Assembly: GCA_034190085.1 (NCBI GenBank)
Contig: JAXHTS010000030.1
Location: 1-64,000, forward strand
Direction of reading: 5' to 3'
Length of the DNA: 64,000 bases
Origin: Spirochaetota bacterium
GTDB lineage: Bacteria > Spirochaetota > UBA4802 > JAFGDQ01
The notes under the pieces: model-generated
Database searches by the model: none
Told to the model about the DNA's origin: nothing
What the model saw: only the letters and a program-made list of their open reading frames with translations
Made by a program: the position numbers and the translations under genes
Shown: positions 19,497-29,431 of the stretch, piece after piece
How the letters are laid out: every line of letters starts with the position of its first letter
How positions within the stretch are numbered: position 1 is the first letter of the stretch

Positions 19497-21263
19497 TTAG
19501 AATAAACCCGTTACCTCTCCAGTGTTTACATCTACATCAACCTTTTTGTATGCTGGCGAAGAGGAAGTTCCTGGCATCAGACTTATAGTACCTGCCATTG
19601 GGCAGAGAAATTTAGCGCCTGAGAAAAGAAGAATATCGCGTATGGGTAGCTCCCAACCTTTAGGAACACCCTTCAAGTTCGGATCATGAGAAAGGCTTAG
19701 ATGTGTCTTTACCATCATAGTATAATAATCCTTAAAGGCAGGATCAGCCTCAAATTTTTTTGCCTTCTCCTCAGCCTCTGCTGACCAACTTACGCCATCT
19801 GCGCCATATACCTCCTTGGCAATTTTTGCTACCCGCTCTCGCAATGGCAATTCTAGAGGATAGAGATAATCGAAATTGACCTTTTCCTCACTTGCATCGA
19901 TAACAGCATCAGTCAACTCCAGGGCTCCATCACCGCCCTTTAACCAGTGCTCACTTAATGCACATCTTGCGCCAGCTTGTTCAACTAAACGTTTAATCAG
20001 AGCAATCTCATCCTTAGTGTCAGTATGGAATGCATTGATACAAACAACCGGTTTAATACCAGATTTTTGAACAACGCTGATATGATGAAGAAGATTTTGG
20101 ATTCCCTTTTCTAATAAACCAAGGTTTTCCTTGGAATACTCTTCAGGCAATGGTCTTCCTGGTCTTACTGTAGGGCCTCCGCCATGCATTTTAAGGGCTC
20201 TGATTGTGGCAGTTACAACGGAGACATTTGGTTGCAACCTACTAAGACGGCATTTGACGTTCCAGAATTTTTCAAAACCGATATCTGCACCAAAACCACT
20301 CTCGGTTATATGATAATCAAACATCTTTAAACCAACTCGGTCTGCAATAATTGAAGACTGACCCACAGCGATATTGGCAAAGGGGCCGGCATGGACCATA
20401 CATGGCTGATACTCTATGGTGCAGGCTAAGGTCGGATTTATAGTATTTCGCATCCAAGCACACATGGCTCCATCAACACCAAGGTCCTTTGTGGTAACAG
20501 GGTTACCCTTCTTATCATATACTACTGTCATTTGGCCGATTCGTTCCCTTAAATCCTTCAGATCCCTTGCTATGGATAATATTGCCATCAATTCAGAGCT
20601 AACAGTGATCTGAAAACCAGATTGCATCATAAAACCATCCATCTTACCACCAAGACCGATAATGATATTCCTCATAGCTTGAGCACAGAAATCGATTGCC
20701 CATTTCATCTCCACTCTATTGGGATCCATATTCAATCTTCTTCCCAGATTTCGATTTTTCAACTCTTCATCATCATAATTAAACTCATGTTGCATCCTTG
20801 AGGTTAAGGCGATCATGGCCAGGTTGTGTGAATTTGTAATATCATTAATGTCACCTGTAAGTCCCATAGAGAACTCGGTCATTGGGATAAGGAGTGAATT
20901 TCCTCCTCCAGCAGCCGTTCCCTTAATGTTCATGGTGGGACCGCCGGAAGGCTGACGAATTGCTCCGCCAACATTCTTTCCTCTCTTACCTAATCCTTCG
21001 ATCAATCCCATTGATGTTGTAGTTTTACCCTCTCCAAGGGGTGTAGGAGTGATAGCTGTAACCTCAATGTATTTTCCATCAGGCTTATCCTTTAATCGAT
21101 CTATGATTTTCAAGAAATCGAGTTTACAGATCCTTCCATAAGTAATAACCTCATCTTTTTCCAAACCTAACTTTTGCCGCCAGTCCTCTGGCATTGGCAT
21201 ATTCTTCTCTGCCTCCGCAGCGATCTGCCAATCGGCAAACTTCGTTGGGTCAAGCTGTGCCAT
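19497..21263 (-). CDS. fhs: Formate-tetrahydrofolate ligase
   Basis: ATP-dependent synthesis of 10-formyl-THF from formate, the entry step of the methyl branch. The 588-residue protein has the phosphate-binding loop [11 protein letters not shown] (about 72-82), the [17 protein letters not shown] segment, and the C-terminal [10 protein letters not shown] region of the family. Length is about 30 residues longer than the common 556-residue form, mostly at the N-terminus. AGGAGG lies seven bases before the ATG. No formate dehydrogenase is in the window, so formate comes from elsewhere in the genome or the medium. Confidence 0.97.
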   Translation of the reverse strand: MAQLDPTKFADWQIAAEAEKNMPMPEDWRQKLGLEKDEVITYGRICKLDFLKIIDRLKDKPDGKYIEVTAITPTPLGEGKTTTSMGLIEGLGKRGKNVGGAIRQPSGGPTMNIKGTAAGGGNSLLIPMTEFSMGLTGDINDITNSHNLAMIALTSRMQHEFNYDDEELKNRNLGRRLNMDPNRVEMKWAIDFCAQAMRNIIIGLGGKMDGFMMQSGFQITVSSELMAILSIARDLKDLRERIGQMTVVYDKKGNPVTTKDLGVDGAMCAWMRNTINPTLACTIEYQPCMVHAGPFANIAVGQSSIIADRVGLKMFDYHITESGFGADIGFEKFWNVKCRLSRLQPNVSVVTATIRALKMHGGGPTVRPGRPLPEEYSKENLGLLEKGIQNLLHHISVVQKSGIKPVVCINAFHTDTKDEIALIKRLVEQAGARCALSEHWLKGGDGALELTDAVIDASEEKVNFDYLYPLELPLRERVAKIAKEVYGADGVSWSAEAEEKAKKFEADPAFKDYYTMMVKTHLSLSHDPNLKGVPKGWELPIRDILLFSGAKFLCPMAGTISLMPGTSSSPAYKKVDVDVNTGEVTGLF

Positions 21264-21809
21264 TTATTAGCCTCCTGAATATATTTTTATGATATATTAT
21301 TATAATTATGGGCTATTTTTGTAATTGTAATTTCATCCATATTTAATGTTTGTAATCCAGTAATCATTAAAAAAGCTTCATTACGATAAAATATATAATA
21401 TAATACAGATGAATATCTAATCACACTTAGGCCAAAATATTTATTCTTATGAACAGTGTCAAGATTTTTAATAATATATTTAATATTAAATATTAGAATA
21501 TCTTAAAAAGACGCGAGTTAGTCCGCTCATTCATATCTATAAATCTTAATAATCTCCTATAATTAGTGATAATCGTTTATGTATTTCATTAATGCATAAA
21601 CTTGTAAATAGTAACATTAGATTGTAACCAATATAATAAATAAAGTAAATTATCTTCAATCAATTGTGCATGAGCACTCTTCATTTGTTAAATCGTTATT
21701 TTATATTTATCAATAAAATCAGTTTTTTATTGATTTTTTTTGTTTGATTGCATAGATGACTCAAAATCACTCATACCGGCTAATAATAGAATTTAATTTA
21801 GGAGGGACT
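21264..21809. other. Divergent intergenic region, fhs and acyl-CoA synthetase
   Basis: About 546 bases of very AT-rich sequence between two genes transcribed in opposite directions, so it must hold promoters for both. I looked for a THF, cobalamin or SAM riboswitch and did not recognise one; no long inverted repeat is apparent. Confidence 0.5.
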
Positions 21810-23204
21810 ATGAATAATGAAATTATTACCACACTCAATGCTATTTTTTATCCAAAAACATTAGCTGTAATTGGCGCTTCAAATCGTGAGGGGAATTTTG
21901 GACTTATGTTCACCCGTGGATTTATAGAGATGGGATTTAAAAGACTTTATATTGTCCATCCAAAAGAAGAGGATGTTTTGGGTATAAATGCATATCCCAG
22001 GGTGGTAGATATACCAGATGAGATAGACCTTGCGGTAGTGACAACACCATTGAAAACAGTGACTCAGGTAATAAGGGAGTGTGTAGATAAGGGTGTTAAG
22101 GGAGTAATAATCTTTACATCAGGATTTCGTGAATATAGCCCAGAGGGCAAGGTGCATGAAAATGAGATACTAAATATTGCTAGGCAGGGAAAGATGAGAA
22201 TCATTGGTCCAAATTGTATGGGTATTTATTGTCCTGCATCGAGATTGTCAATCTTTTCAGGAATGCCCAAGGATGGTGGATCGGTTGGCATGATCTCACA
22301 CAGCGGCTCCCTCAGCATGATGTTGACTTTGGCTATGATACGCTATGGTATTGGATTTAGCAAGGTAGTAAGCTGCGGTAATGAGTGTGATCTCAATGCT
22401 ATTGATTTTCTTGAATACTATGGCCAGGATACAGATACTAAAATAATTATAGCATATTTAGAGTCAATTAAAGATGGAGCTAGGTTCTGTAGACTGGCTA
22501 AAGATATAACAAAAAAAAAGCCCATTATCATTTGGAAGGGAGGAACTACTGAACGTGGAGCAATGGCAGCATCATCCCACACAGGGGCTATGGCTATTTC
22601 TGGAGACATATGGAGGGCGGTTGTAAACCAATCTGGCATAATTCCCGCGCAAAGCATTGAAGATATAGTGGACTACCTTCAGACCTTCTATTATCTGCCT
22701 TTACCAAATGGGAATAGGGTAGTAATTATTTCAGGTCCTGGAGGACCTGCTGTCGGCACTACTGATGCCTGTATTGATGCAGGACTCGAACTCGCAAAGA
22801 TATCATCAGATACTCAAAAGAGGATATCTGAAACTATTCCTTCAGTTGGGACAAGTATTAAAAATCCCATTGACTTGGGTATGGGATCAGGGTTCTTCCC
22901 AGAGTGGTATACTAAATCTATTAAGGCGCTGGTAGAAGATGATTCAGTTGATATACTGCTCTTAATTGGTAGTAGGTTAGACAATAGTTTTTGTGAAGAG
23001 GTGTCGAATTTAGTGAAGAAGAGTGGTAAGCCGGTTGCCCTTATCACCATGCCAGGATTGGATGAGATGTCAAGACATAACAAACCAGTAGATGGACTCG
23101 CTATCTATTCTGATGGCAGACGTGCCGCAATGGCTTTAGGCAAACTGGTTAGTTATGCAGCTTCGTTAGAGAAGATAAATACCTACAGCAGAAAGCATTC
23201 TTAG
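21810..23204 (+). CDS. NDP-forming acyl-CoA synthetase, alpha-type subunit
   Basis: 464 residues with an N-terminal CoA-binding Rossmann domain (FYPKTLAVIGASN, then GNFG), two succinyl-CoA ligase-like domains and the phospho-histidine motif SSHTGA that is phosphorylated in ADP-forming acetyl-CoA synthetases. The ATP-grasp (beta) part is missing, and I see no separate beta gene nearby, so it needs a partner elsewhere or acts differently. It interconverts an acyl-CoA plus ADP and phosphate with acid plus ATP. The ATG at 21810 has AGGAGGG just upstream; an in-frame ATG at 21756 would add 18 residues. It converges on two CaiB-type CoA-transferases, suggesting joint acyl-CoA metabolism. Confidence 0.85.
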   Translation: MNNEIITTLNAIFYPKTLAVIGASNREGNFGLMFTRGFIEMGFKRLYIVHPKEEDVLGINAYPRVVDIPDEIDLAVVTTPLKTVTQVIRECVDKGVKGVIIFTSGFREYSPEGKVHENEILNIARQGKMRIIGPNCMGIYCPASRLSIFSGMPKDGGSVGMISHSGSLSMMLTLAMIRYGIGFSKVVSCGNECDLNAIDFLEYYGQDTDTKIIIAYLESIKDGARFCRLAKDITKKKPIIIWKGGTTERGAMAASSHTGAMAISGDIWRAVVNQSGIIPAQSIEDIVDYLQTFYYLPLPNGNRVVIISGPGGPAVGTTDACIDAGLELAKISSDTQKRISETIPSVGTSIKNPIDLGMGSGFFPEWYTKSIKALVEDDSVDILLLIGSRLDNSFCEEVSNLVKKSGKPVALITMPGLDEMSRHNKPVDGLAIYSDGRRAAMALGKLVSYAASLEKINTYSRKHS

Positions 23205-23211
23205 TAATGAA

Positions 23212-23246
23212 ATAATAGGGGTCATATTATCTGAGACCCCTATTAT
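23212..23246. terminator. Bidirectional terminator hairpin
   Basis: A perfect 12-base-pair stem, ATAATAGGGGTC and GACCCCTATTAT, with an 11-base loop, placed between the convergent acyl-CoA synthetase and CaiB genes and followed on the plus strand by a T-rich stretch. It can serve both directions. Confidence 0.85.
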
Positions 23247-23254
23247 GTTTCAGA

Positions 23255-24484
23255 TTATTTTTTTGCCTTACGTTCCTGCATCCTCCAGACACCTAACTTA
23301 TTTTCCTCCACTATATTCTGGATCATATCATCAGAGTAATTCAATAATTCTTTTAATATCTCTTCAGTATGCTGTCCATGATCTGGTGCTGGTTCCGGTG
23401 TCCCTTCAATCACGCCAGGCATCTTGAATACTGAAGCTATAGTCTTATATTTTTTCCCCTTTAACTCTATTTCTGTTATCATTTCATTTTTTAAGACCTG
23501 AGGATCATTAGCAACCTGATCATAATCCAATACAGGTCCGGAAGCCATATTATTTTCATCACGTATTACCTTAAGCCAATCATCAGTGGTCCTCTGGCGC
23601 AGGGCCTCCTCGAAGTGTTTGGTAAATTCTTCTACATTTGCTAATCTATCAAGCATATTACTAAATTTTGGATCCTCCAACATCCATTCAAGACCTACTA
23701 TCTTTAAGAGCAAACTATCATCAGTTGGTCCTAGTGTAATGAAACTATCCTTGGTTTCAAATATTCCATAGGTAGGTAGCATGTGATGTCTTCTGCCTTG
23801 AAGCCCGGGTTTCTCTCCAGTGGTAAAATAGTTTTGAAAAATAACCTTTTGCATAATTAATAAAGAATTTAAGAGACTTGATTCAACCTTTGCGCCCCTT
23901 CCCTCCCTGTCTCTGTTTACTAATGCTGCTAATACTGACATAACAGCAAAAATGCCACCCATCATATCCGCCATTGCTATACCACCTGGTATTATGGGAT
24001 GGCTCCCTGGTTCTCCGGATATGCTTAGTATTCCACTATGGCCACAGGCAATAATATCAAAAGCTGGATATTTTACATATGGTCCTGTCTCTCCATATCC
24101 TGAGATATTACTACGGATGATTCTTGGATTGATCTTCTTCAGGGTTTCATAGTCTGTCCCTTGCCTTTTGGGAACATCCGATCTGAAATTGGAAAAAACA
24201 ACATCGGAAATTTTTACAAGCTCATCAAAGGCCTTCCTCCCATGTTCAGCAGTAATATCTAATATTATACTCCTTTTGTTTCTATTCAGGGTTAATATAT
24301 AAAAGAATAATGGATTTACTTCTATTGTTGGCATACCAAATCTCATCAAGTCACCAGTTGGTGGTTCTAATTTAATGATTTCAGCTCCAAGATCACTTAA
24401 AAGCATTGTGCCGAATGGACCAGCATGGGCATGACTCATATCAATAATTCTTATCCCGCTCAACGGGCCTTTTGTAATTGCCAT
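23255..24484 (-). CDS. CaiB/BaiF family CoA-transferase, copy B
   Basis: A 409-residue class III CoA-transferase. The N-terminal GPLSGIRIIDMSHAHAGPFG stretch, DLGAEIIKLEPP, and the catalytic Asp in GGIAMADMMGG (Asp173, which forms an aspartyl-CoA anhydride) are present. Family members move CoA between carboxylic acids (for example carnitine, formate/oxalate, benzylsuccinate); the substrate here cannot be predicted. It follows a closely related copy 68 bases upstream in the same operon, and the pair may form a heteromer or have distinct substrates. Confidence 0.9.
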   Translation of the reverse strand: MAITKGPLSGIRIIDMSHAHAGPFGTMLLSDLGAEIIKLEPPTGDLMRFGMPTIEVNPLFFYILTLNRNKRSIILDITAEHGRKAFDELVKISDVVFSNFRSDVPKRQGTDYETLKKINPRIIRSNISGYGETGPYVKYPAFDIIACGHSGILSISGEPGSHPIIPGGIAMADMMGGIFAVMSVLAALVNRDREGRGAKVESSLLNSLLIMQKVIFQNYFTTGEKPGLQGRRHHMLPTYGIFETKDSFITLGPTDDSLLLKIVGLEWMLEDPKFSNMLDRLANVEEFTKHFEEALRQRTTDDWLKVIRDENNMASGPVLDYDQVANDPQVLKNEMITEIELKGKKYKTIASVFKMPGVIEGTPEPAPDHGQHTEEILKELLNYSDDMIQNIVEENKLGVWRMQERKAKK

Positions 24485-24552
24485 TTATAATCCTCCCTTC
24501 ATATAGATAATATTGGAAATATTTTTCACTTCAATCTCAATCTAATTTACTT

Positions 24553-25773
24553 TTATAGATCCTTTAACATCGGATTTGAGCTTTCATTTTCTGTCTGAAT
24601 CTTCTTAATCAGCTCATCAGAATATCCAAGCACCCTCCTCAATACCTCTACAGTATGCTGATTGAGATCTGGAGGTGGGTCAGGTTCACCTTCTATTAGA
24701 TCAGTTTCATCGGATAACCTGAATACTGTTCCTACTGTCTTGTATTTTTCACCCTTTAGTTCCATATCAATAATCATTTTATTGTGAAGCACCTGTGGAT
24801 CATTCATTATTTGATCATAATCAAAAACTGGGCCACAAGCCATATCATTTTCATCACGAAAGATTTTTACCCACTCATCAGTAGTCTTTTCGATCAATTT
24901 TTTCTCAACTACCTTATCAAGTTCATCTTTATTCGCTAGTCTATCCACAACATTTTTAAATCTAGGATCCTCTAATTCTGACTCAAGCCCCATAAGTCTT
25001 AATGCTTTATCCTGGTCTAATGGAGCCATTGTAATATATCCATCCTTCGTATCATATATACCGTATCCAGCTCCTAAGGGGTGTCTCCTACCCTGTAGTC
25101 CGAGTTTATTGCCGGACAAGAAATAATTCTGAAACATGGTTTGTTGCATAACCAATAGACCATCTAAAAGGTTAACGTTTAATTCCATCCCTTTGCTATC
25201 TCTATTTCTCTTTATCAGGGCTGCTAGTATCGACATAGTTCCAAAGATACCACCCATCATATCAGCAAAGGCGATACCTCCAGGTATGACTGGCACACTT
25301 CCAGGCTCGCCTGAAATACTCAATATACCGCTATGTCCACAGGCGATAATATCAAAGGATGGATAACCTGTATAGGGGCCTTCCTTCCCATAGCCAGATA
25401 TGTTACAGCGGATGATCTTTGGATTAATTGCTTTAAGTGTATCAAAATCAGTTCCCTGCCTCTTCATTACATCAGCACGATAATTGGAATAGACTATATC
25501 AGATTCCTTTACGAGATCATAAAAAGCCTTTTTCCCATACTCTGACTTTAAATCTAATACTATCCCCTTCTTGTTCCGATTTAGACCAATTAAATAACTA
25601 TCTTGAATTGATACTTTGGGATTCCCCATTCTCAATGGTTCCCCATTAGGTGGCTCAATCTTGATGATCTCAGCTCCCAAATCCCCCAAAAGCATGGTGC
25701 CAAATGGACCGGCATGAAAATGAGTTAAATCTAAAACTCTTATACCGCTTAAAGGTCCCTTCGTAATTGACAT
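24553..25773 (-). CDS. CaiB/BaiF family CoA-transferase, copy A
   Basis: A 406-residue paralogue of the downstream gene, with the same overall sequence: GPLSGIRVLDLTHFHAGPFG, DLGAEIIKIEPPNG and the catalytic Asp171 in GGIAFADMMGG. The two proteins are alike along their whole length, so they arose by tandem duplication. Both keep the catalytic Asp, so neither is a degenerate partner. They are likely co-transcribed from a promoter in the 160-base gap before the OmpA gene. Function in an acid degradation or exchange pathway, in concert with the acyl-CoA synthetase subunit, is an inference. Confidence 0.9.
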   Translation of the reverse strand: MSITKGPLSGIRVLDLTHFHAGPFGTMLLGDLGAEIIKIEPPNGEPLRMGNPKVSIQDSYLIGLNRNKKGIVLDLKSEYGKKAFYDLVKESDIVYSNYRADVMKRQGTDFDTLKAINPKIIRCNISGYGKEGPYTGYPSFDIIACGHSGILSISGEPGSVPVIPGGIAFADMMGGIFGTMSILAALIKRNRDSKGMELNVNLLDGLLVMQQTMFQNYFLSGNKLGLQGRRHPLGAGYGIYDTKDGYITMAPLDQDKALRLMGLESELEDPRFKNVVDRLANKDELDKVVEKKLIEKTTDEWVKIFRDENDMACGPVFDYDQIMNDPQVLHNKMIIDMELKGEKYKTVGTVFRLSDETDLIEGEPDPPPDLNQHTVEVLRRVLGYSDELIKKIQTENESSNPMLKDL

Positions 25774-25937
25774 TTAAGATTCTCCTTATATAAATTTTTT
25801 TGTTATAGTTTTTATCCTAATACTATTTATTATATTCTAATCTAATGAAATTTTTTCTTATTCAGTTGATACTATTCAATAAACCTATTAAAATCCAATT
25901 AAATAGATAAGGGTAATAATTCTCAAAATCAATTATA

Positions 25938-26993
25938 TCATTTGGTTGATTTAAGTCTGGGAACAACCACAATGTCAACACGTCGGTTAAGGGCTCTATT
26001 TTCCGAAGTGTCATTTGAAACAATAGGTTGATATTCACCATAACCCATGGATGTAAATCTACCTGGATCCAATTTTGTATTTTTTAGGAGGTAGTTTAAT
26101 ACTGCTAGAGAACGCTCAGTAGATAACTGCCAGTTATCTCGGAACTGTTTATTGCTGATTGGTACATTATCAGTATGCCCCTCAATATGAATTCGATTCT
26201 CCGGATAATCGGAAAGAATTGCTGAGATTTTATCTAATGCATGCAGTATTTCTTTCTTTAATACAGCCCGTCCAGTATCAAAACAGATTTTATCATCGAT
26301 GTTGATGATAATCTTCTCGTGCAGCCTCTTTAATCGGATCTCGCCCTTCTCTATCTCCACTGAAAGTTGTTTTTCCAAATCATTGGCTTGTGTGGCCATT
26401 CTATCCAATTCATGCCTTTGGGATTTAGTCAGTTTTTTTATGCTTTCAAGTTCATCCGAAAGATTAGCTACTAAGGATTGCATCTTAGTCCTATCTTTTT
26501 CATTTTGCTCCTTAAGCCTTGCGATCTCCTCAAGATGAGCCTCTCTCTCTTTTTGAAAGTCATCACGCAGTTTATCTATTGTTTCTTTACACTGGTTCTG
26601 CAATCTCTTATTCTCGTTAATGAGTTCTTTCTCACGATCACTGCTCTTTCTCTTTAGAATATCCCTCACCTTTTCCAGTTCTTTTATTCTCCTTTCGGAT
26701 AATCTGTTATCTTCATCCCTCCCCTTCTGAAGGAGTTCAATTTTGTTATTTAAATTGTCTATATTGTTTTCTAAATCCCTGATCCTTGCTTCTAAGCTGG
26801 ACACCTCATTTTTAAATTGCTTTTTCAAAGATTTCAGCTCTAGCTCCAATGCAATTTTTTCATTATATAATGAATTATACTCCCATGAATAATAGAATAT
26901 ATCAGCTTTCAAAGCAGAAGCGCTGTATAATAACAACCCTAGGAAAAGCAATAATAATAAAAATTTTTTAATATTAAGAAATATACCTTTCAT
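25938..26993 (-). CDS. OmpA/MotB-domain envelope protein with long coiled coil
   Basis: 351 residues: an N-terminal signal or membrane anchor (about 8-30), a long charged coiled coil (about 35-235) and a C-terminal OmpA-like peptidoglycan-binding domain (about 240-345) with the usual HIEGHTDNVP, ERSLAVLNYL and GYGEYQP...ENRALNRRVDI segments. The domain should bind diaminopimelate of peptidoglycan, so the protein would tether the envelope to the wall. Its start overlaps the stop of the upstream lipoprotein gene by four bases (ATGA), so the pair is coupled. It resembles cell-envelope stabilisers rather than a MotB stator, since no plug region is seen. Confidence 0.87.
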   Translation of the reverse strand: MKGIFLNIKKFLLLLLFLGLLLYSASALKADIFYYSWEYNSLYNEKIALELELKSLKKQFKNEVSSLEARIRDLENNIDNLNNKIELLQKGRDEDNRLSERRIKELEKVRDILKRKSSDREKELINENKRLQNQCKETIDKLRDDFQKEREAHLEEIARLKEQNEKDRTKMQSLVANLSDELESIKKLTKSQRHELDRMATQANDLEKQLSVEIEKGEIRLKRLHEKIIINIDDKICFDTGRAVLKKEILHALDKISAILSDYPENRIHIEGHTDNVPISNKQFRDNWQLSTERSLAVLNYLLKNTKLDPGRFTSMGYGEYQPIVSNDTSENRALNRRVDIVVVPRLKSTK

Positions 26994-27655
26994 TGTTCAA
27001 CCTCATATCCGGTATTTTTCAGTTCATCTTCTGCTTTATTTAATAGTTCTATTGTCTCTTTATGTTTTTCTTGTTTTTCGTTCAGTTTTTCTGTCTGATC
27101 ATTGAGGAAATCTTCATATTTGATATCATCAATAATATCATCCCCAAATTTTTCTGGTCGTTTGGATTGATATTTTTTCGCAATCTTGGCCTTCTCATAA
27201 TCAAGCTTAGCAACCTTTACCGCTAATTCTGAATTTTTAACGTCCAGAAGCGCTTTGATTTCATTTCGTTTTGCCATGTTATATTTCAAATTGGCTTTGG
27301 CCTGCGTCTCTCTCCCCATGCATTCTTTTATTTTATTTTGTACTTCATTTAACTTCTCTGTATTATCAGAGAGTGTGTATAATTTCTCCTCTTCCTGTAA
27401 AAGTATCTTTGTAGATTGGATTTGAGAAACTGAAGCCTTACACACTCTTATCTTCTGTTCCCCAATGGATAAGTTTTTCTCCGTTATGTCCTTATCCTTT
27501 TTCTGTGATATTATTTCCCCTTCCATCTTCTCCAACTTAGCTGCCTCATCACTAGTCATCTCGCTTAAATAGACATCATCTATTGGCTTCTGCATCGTAA
27601 TGCAACCGCTCAATATAAGAGAAATCGTAATTATAGATAGGATGTAATATCTCAT
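26990..27655 (-). CDS. Coiled-coil lipoprotein
   Basis: 221 residues with a signal peptide and lipobox LSGC (Cys18), so it should be a lipoprotein. The mature part is almost wholly charged coiled coil (about 30-220) with no domain that I recognise. Coupled to the following OmpA-family gene by a four-base overlap, which suggests that the two proteins act together in the envelope. Unknown function otherwise. Confidence 0.75.
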   Translation of the reverse strand: MRYYILSIITISLILSGCITMQKPIDDVYLSEMTSDEAAKLEKMEGEIISQKKDKDITEKNLSIGEQKIRVCKASVSQIQSTKILLQEEEKLYTLSDNTEKLNEVQNKIKECMGRETQAKANLKYNMAKRNEIKALLDVKNSELAVKVAKLDYEKAKIAKKYQSKRPEKFGDDIIDDIKYEDFLNDQTEKLNEKQEKHKETIELLNKAEDELKNTGYEVEQ

Positions 27656-27893
27656 TGTTATAGCCCCTTGAATGTATATTAAATTTGATAAATAAACATT
27701 TCCTGCCTGATATTCATAATATCAGGTCAAGTGGTCAAGTAAAAATCTTAATATTATCACGATTATTTAACAACATATCAAACAAAATGATCTATTATCT
27801 CTGCTTATCTGGGAGGGATTGACTATCACAACTAATTTAAATATCAGATACCAAATCTATTACAAATATTGATTATTTCCTGTTCCCATTGAT

Positions 27894-29378
27894 CTAAAAT
27901 TTACCACCACCGAGAATATAGACTCCTCCCTCTGAAGGGCTATGAGACAGGTCCCAAGCATAGTAAATCTCAAGCAACAGTTTCCTATACAAAATCTTAC
28001 ACTTAAATCCACCCCCTGTTTCTGCCATCCATTTATCTGATTCATCCTTGAAATATCCGCTATTTATAAAGGGGCCAACATACACAAACTCCGGTGATAT
28101 TTCTAACTCCTGGTCAATCCCTCCTATATTCTTCCATTTTGAGGATGTAAAGTCATTAGAAAAACCGAGAAGGTTTTCGTCATATACATAACTCCAAAAG
28201 AATCTCTCATTAGAGGTAGTATAATAGAAATTGATTCTTGGAATAAATCTCAACCATGAAAACAAAAGAACTGAAGTCTTGGCAGATAATGATGATATCA
28301 TATAACCATCACATTCAACATTGCTCGTTCCACCAGAAAGAAGGAGTCTTATATCTGAGGACTCCTCATGAAATAGCAGATGATATCTGTTCGATAAACC
28401 GAGATCCAATGTCAACCTAGTATCATAATCAACGAATATATCCTCTCTATATTTATCCAATTGAGTTATTTTCTCTTGTGCATATATATCAAAGGTTATA
28501 AAGCGATGAATATACCTGATACCAATAACTGGAGTAATGGACAAACACCTATATTGAGAGTCAAGGGACTCCCATTCTTCAAGCAATCTCGAGGTGTTGA
28601 CACCTATATAATATCCTATATTTGTATGATCATTAAATAAGAAATATTTAAGGTCTACCTCAACCCTTCTAAAATAACTATCCCGATAACCAATTCTCGA
28701 AAAAATATCTATAGCAGAATCATTAAGTTGATAAAAATAACCGAGTTTTGGAGATAAACCATAAATCGGCCCAATTCCAATTCCACCGTAGAAGTTACCT
28801 CTTCTCTTTTCGGCTTTAACAGAGAGGAATACGTCACCGGAGTCCTCATAGTTGATCGGATACATGCTGATTGAGTCAAAATTATAGATTTTTTTTACCC
28901 TTTCTATCCTTTTCCCTAATGTATATCTATTATATACCTCACCCTTCACTGGTACAATCATCGACTCAATATTCTTAACCATTTGATCACTAACACCGGA
29001 GATACTTATCCCTAAAATCCTGGATTCATTTATGTGTATTTCTAAAATACTATTTTCTCTCAGTATAAGTCTCGTCACATAGCTGGTTGTATATCCCCAA
29101 TTATGATATTCATTCGTTACCTTTACACCTAAGGACTCAATATCCGATCTTGTTAAAGTGCCCTTCTTATCCTTTATTATATCCTCAATATCAATATCTA
29201 CTGTATTTCCTATAAAAACAATATCCCTGATCTCTATAGCAAATATTGAGCCCTCAATGAGCAATACTCCAATTATGATAATGCAACCTAAAATTATTTT
29301 ACTGCTTAATAGGGTTCGTAGTTGAATAATATATTTATACATTAAAAGATTTGATCTTGGTAGGTTGAGTAATCGCAT
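27894..29378 (-). CDS. POTRA/Omp85-like outer membrane barrel protein
   Basis: 494 residues: an N-terminal hydrophobic segment (about 27-48), two POTRA-like domains (about 50-190, each with alternating strands and short helices, for example IEIRDIVFIGNTVDI and ILGISISGVS) and a long beta-rich C-terminal part with many aromatic residues, ending in a terminal Phe, as is typical of outer-membrane barrels. It resembles BamA/TamA/FhaC-type translocation or assembly pores but is shorter than BamA. It lies between a LolA-like gene and two envelope genes. The start is uncertain: ATG at 29378 or 29342, neither with a clear ribosome-binding site. Confidence 0.7.
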   Translation of the reverse strand: MRLLNLPRSNLLMYKYIIQLRTLLSSKIILGCIIIIGVLLIEGSIFAIEIRDIVFIGNTVDIDIEDIIKDKKGTLTRSDIESLGVKVTNEYHNWGYTTSYVTRLILRENSILEIHINESRILGISISGVSDQMVKNIESMIVPVKGEVYNRYTLGKRIERVKKIYNFDSISMYPINYEDSGDVFLSVKAEKRRGNFYGGIGIGPIYGLSPKLGYFYQLNDSAIDIFSRIGYRDSYFRRVEVDLKYFLFNDHTNIGYYIGVNTSRLLEEWESLDSQYRCLSITPVIGIRYIHRFITFDIYAQEKITQLDKYREDIFVDYDTRLTLDLGLSNRYHLLFHEESSDIRLLLSGGTSNVECDGYMISSLSAKTSVLLFSWLRFIPRINFYYTTSNERFFWSYVYDENLLGFSNDFTSSKWKNIGGIDQELEISPEFVYVGPFINSGYFKDESDKWMAETGGGFKCKILYRKLLLEIYYAWDLSHSPSEGGVYILGGGKF

Positions 29379-29431
29379 AGATCAAACACGTTGTTTATGA
29401 GCTAATGTAGAAAAGCATGAATATTCTGCTG

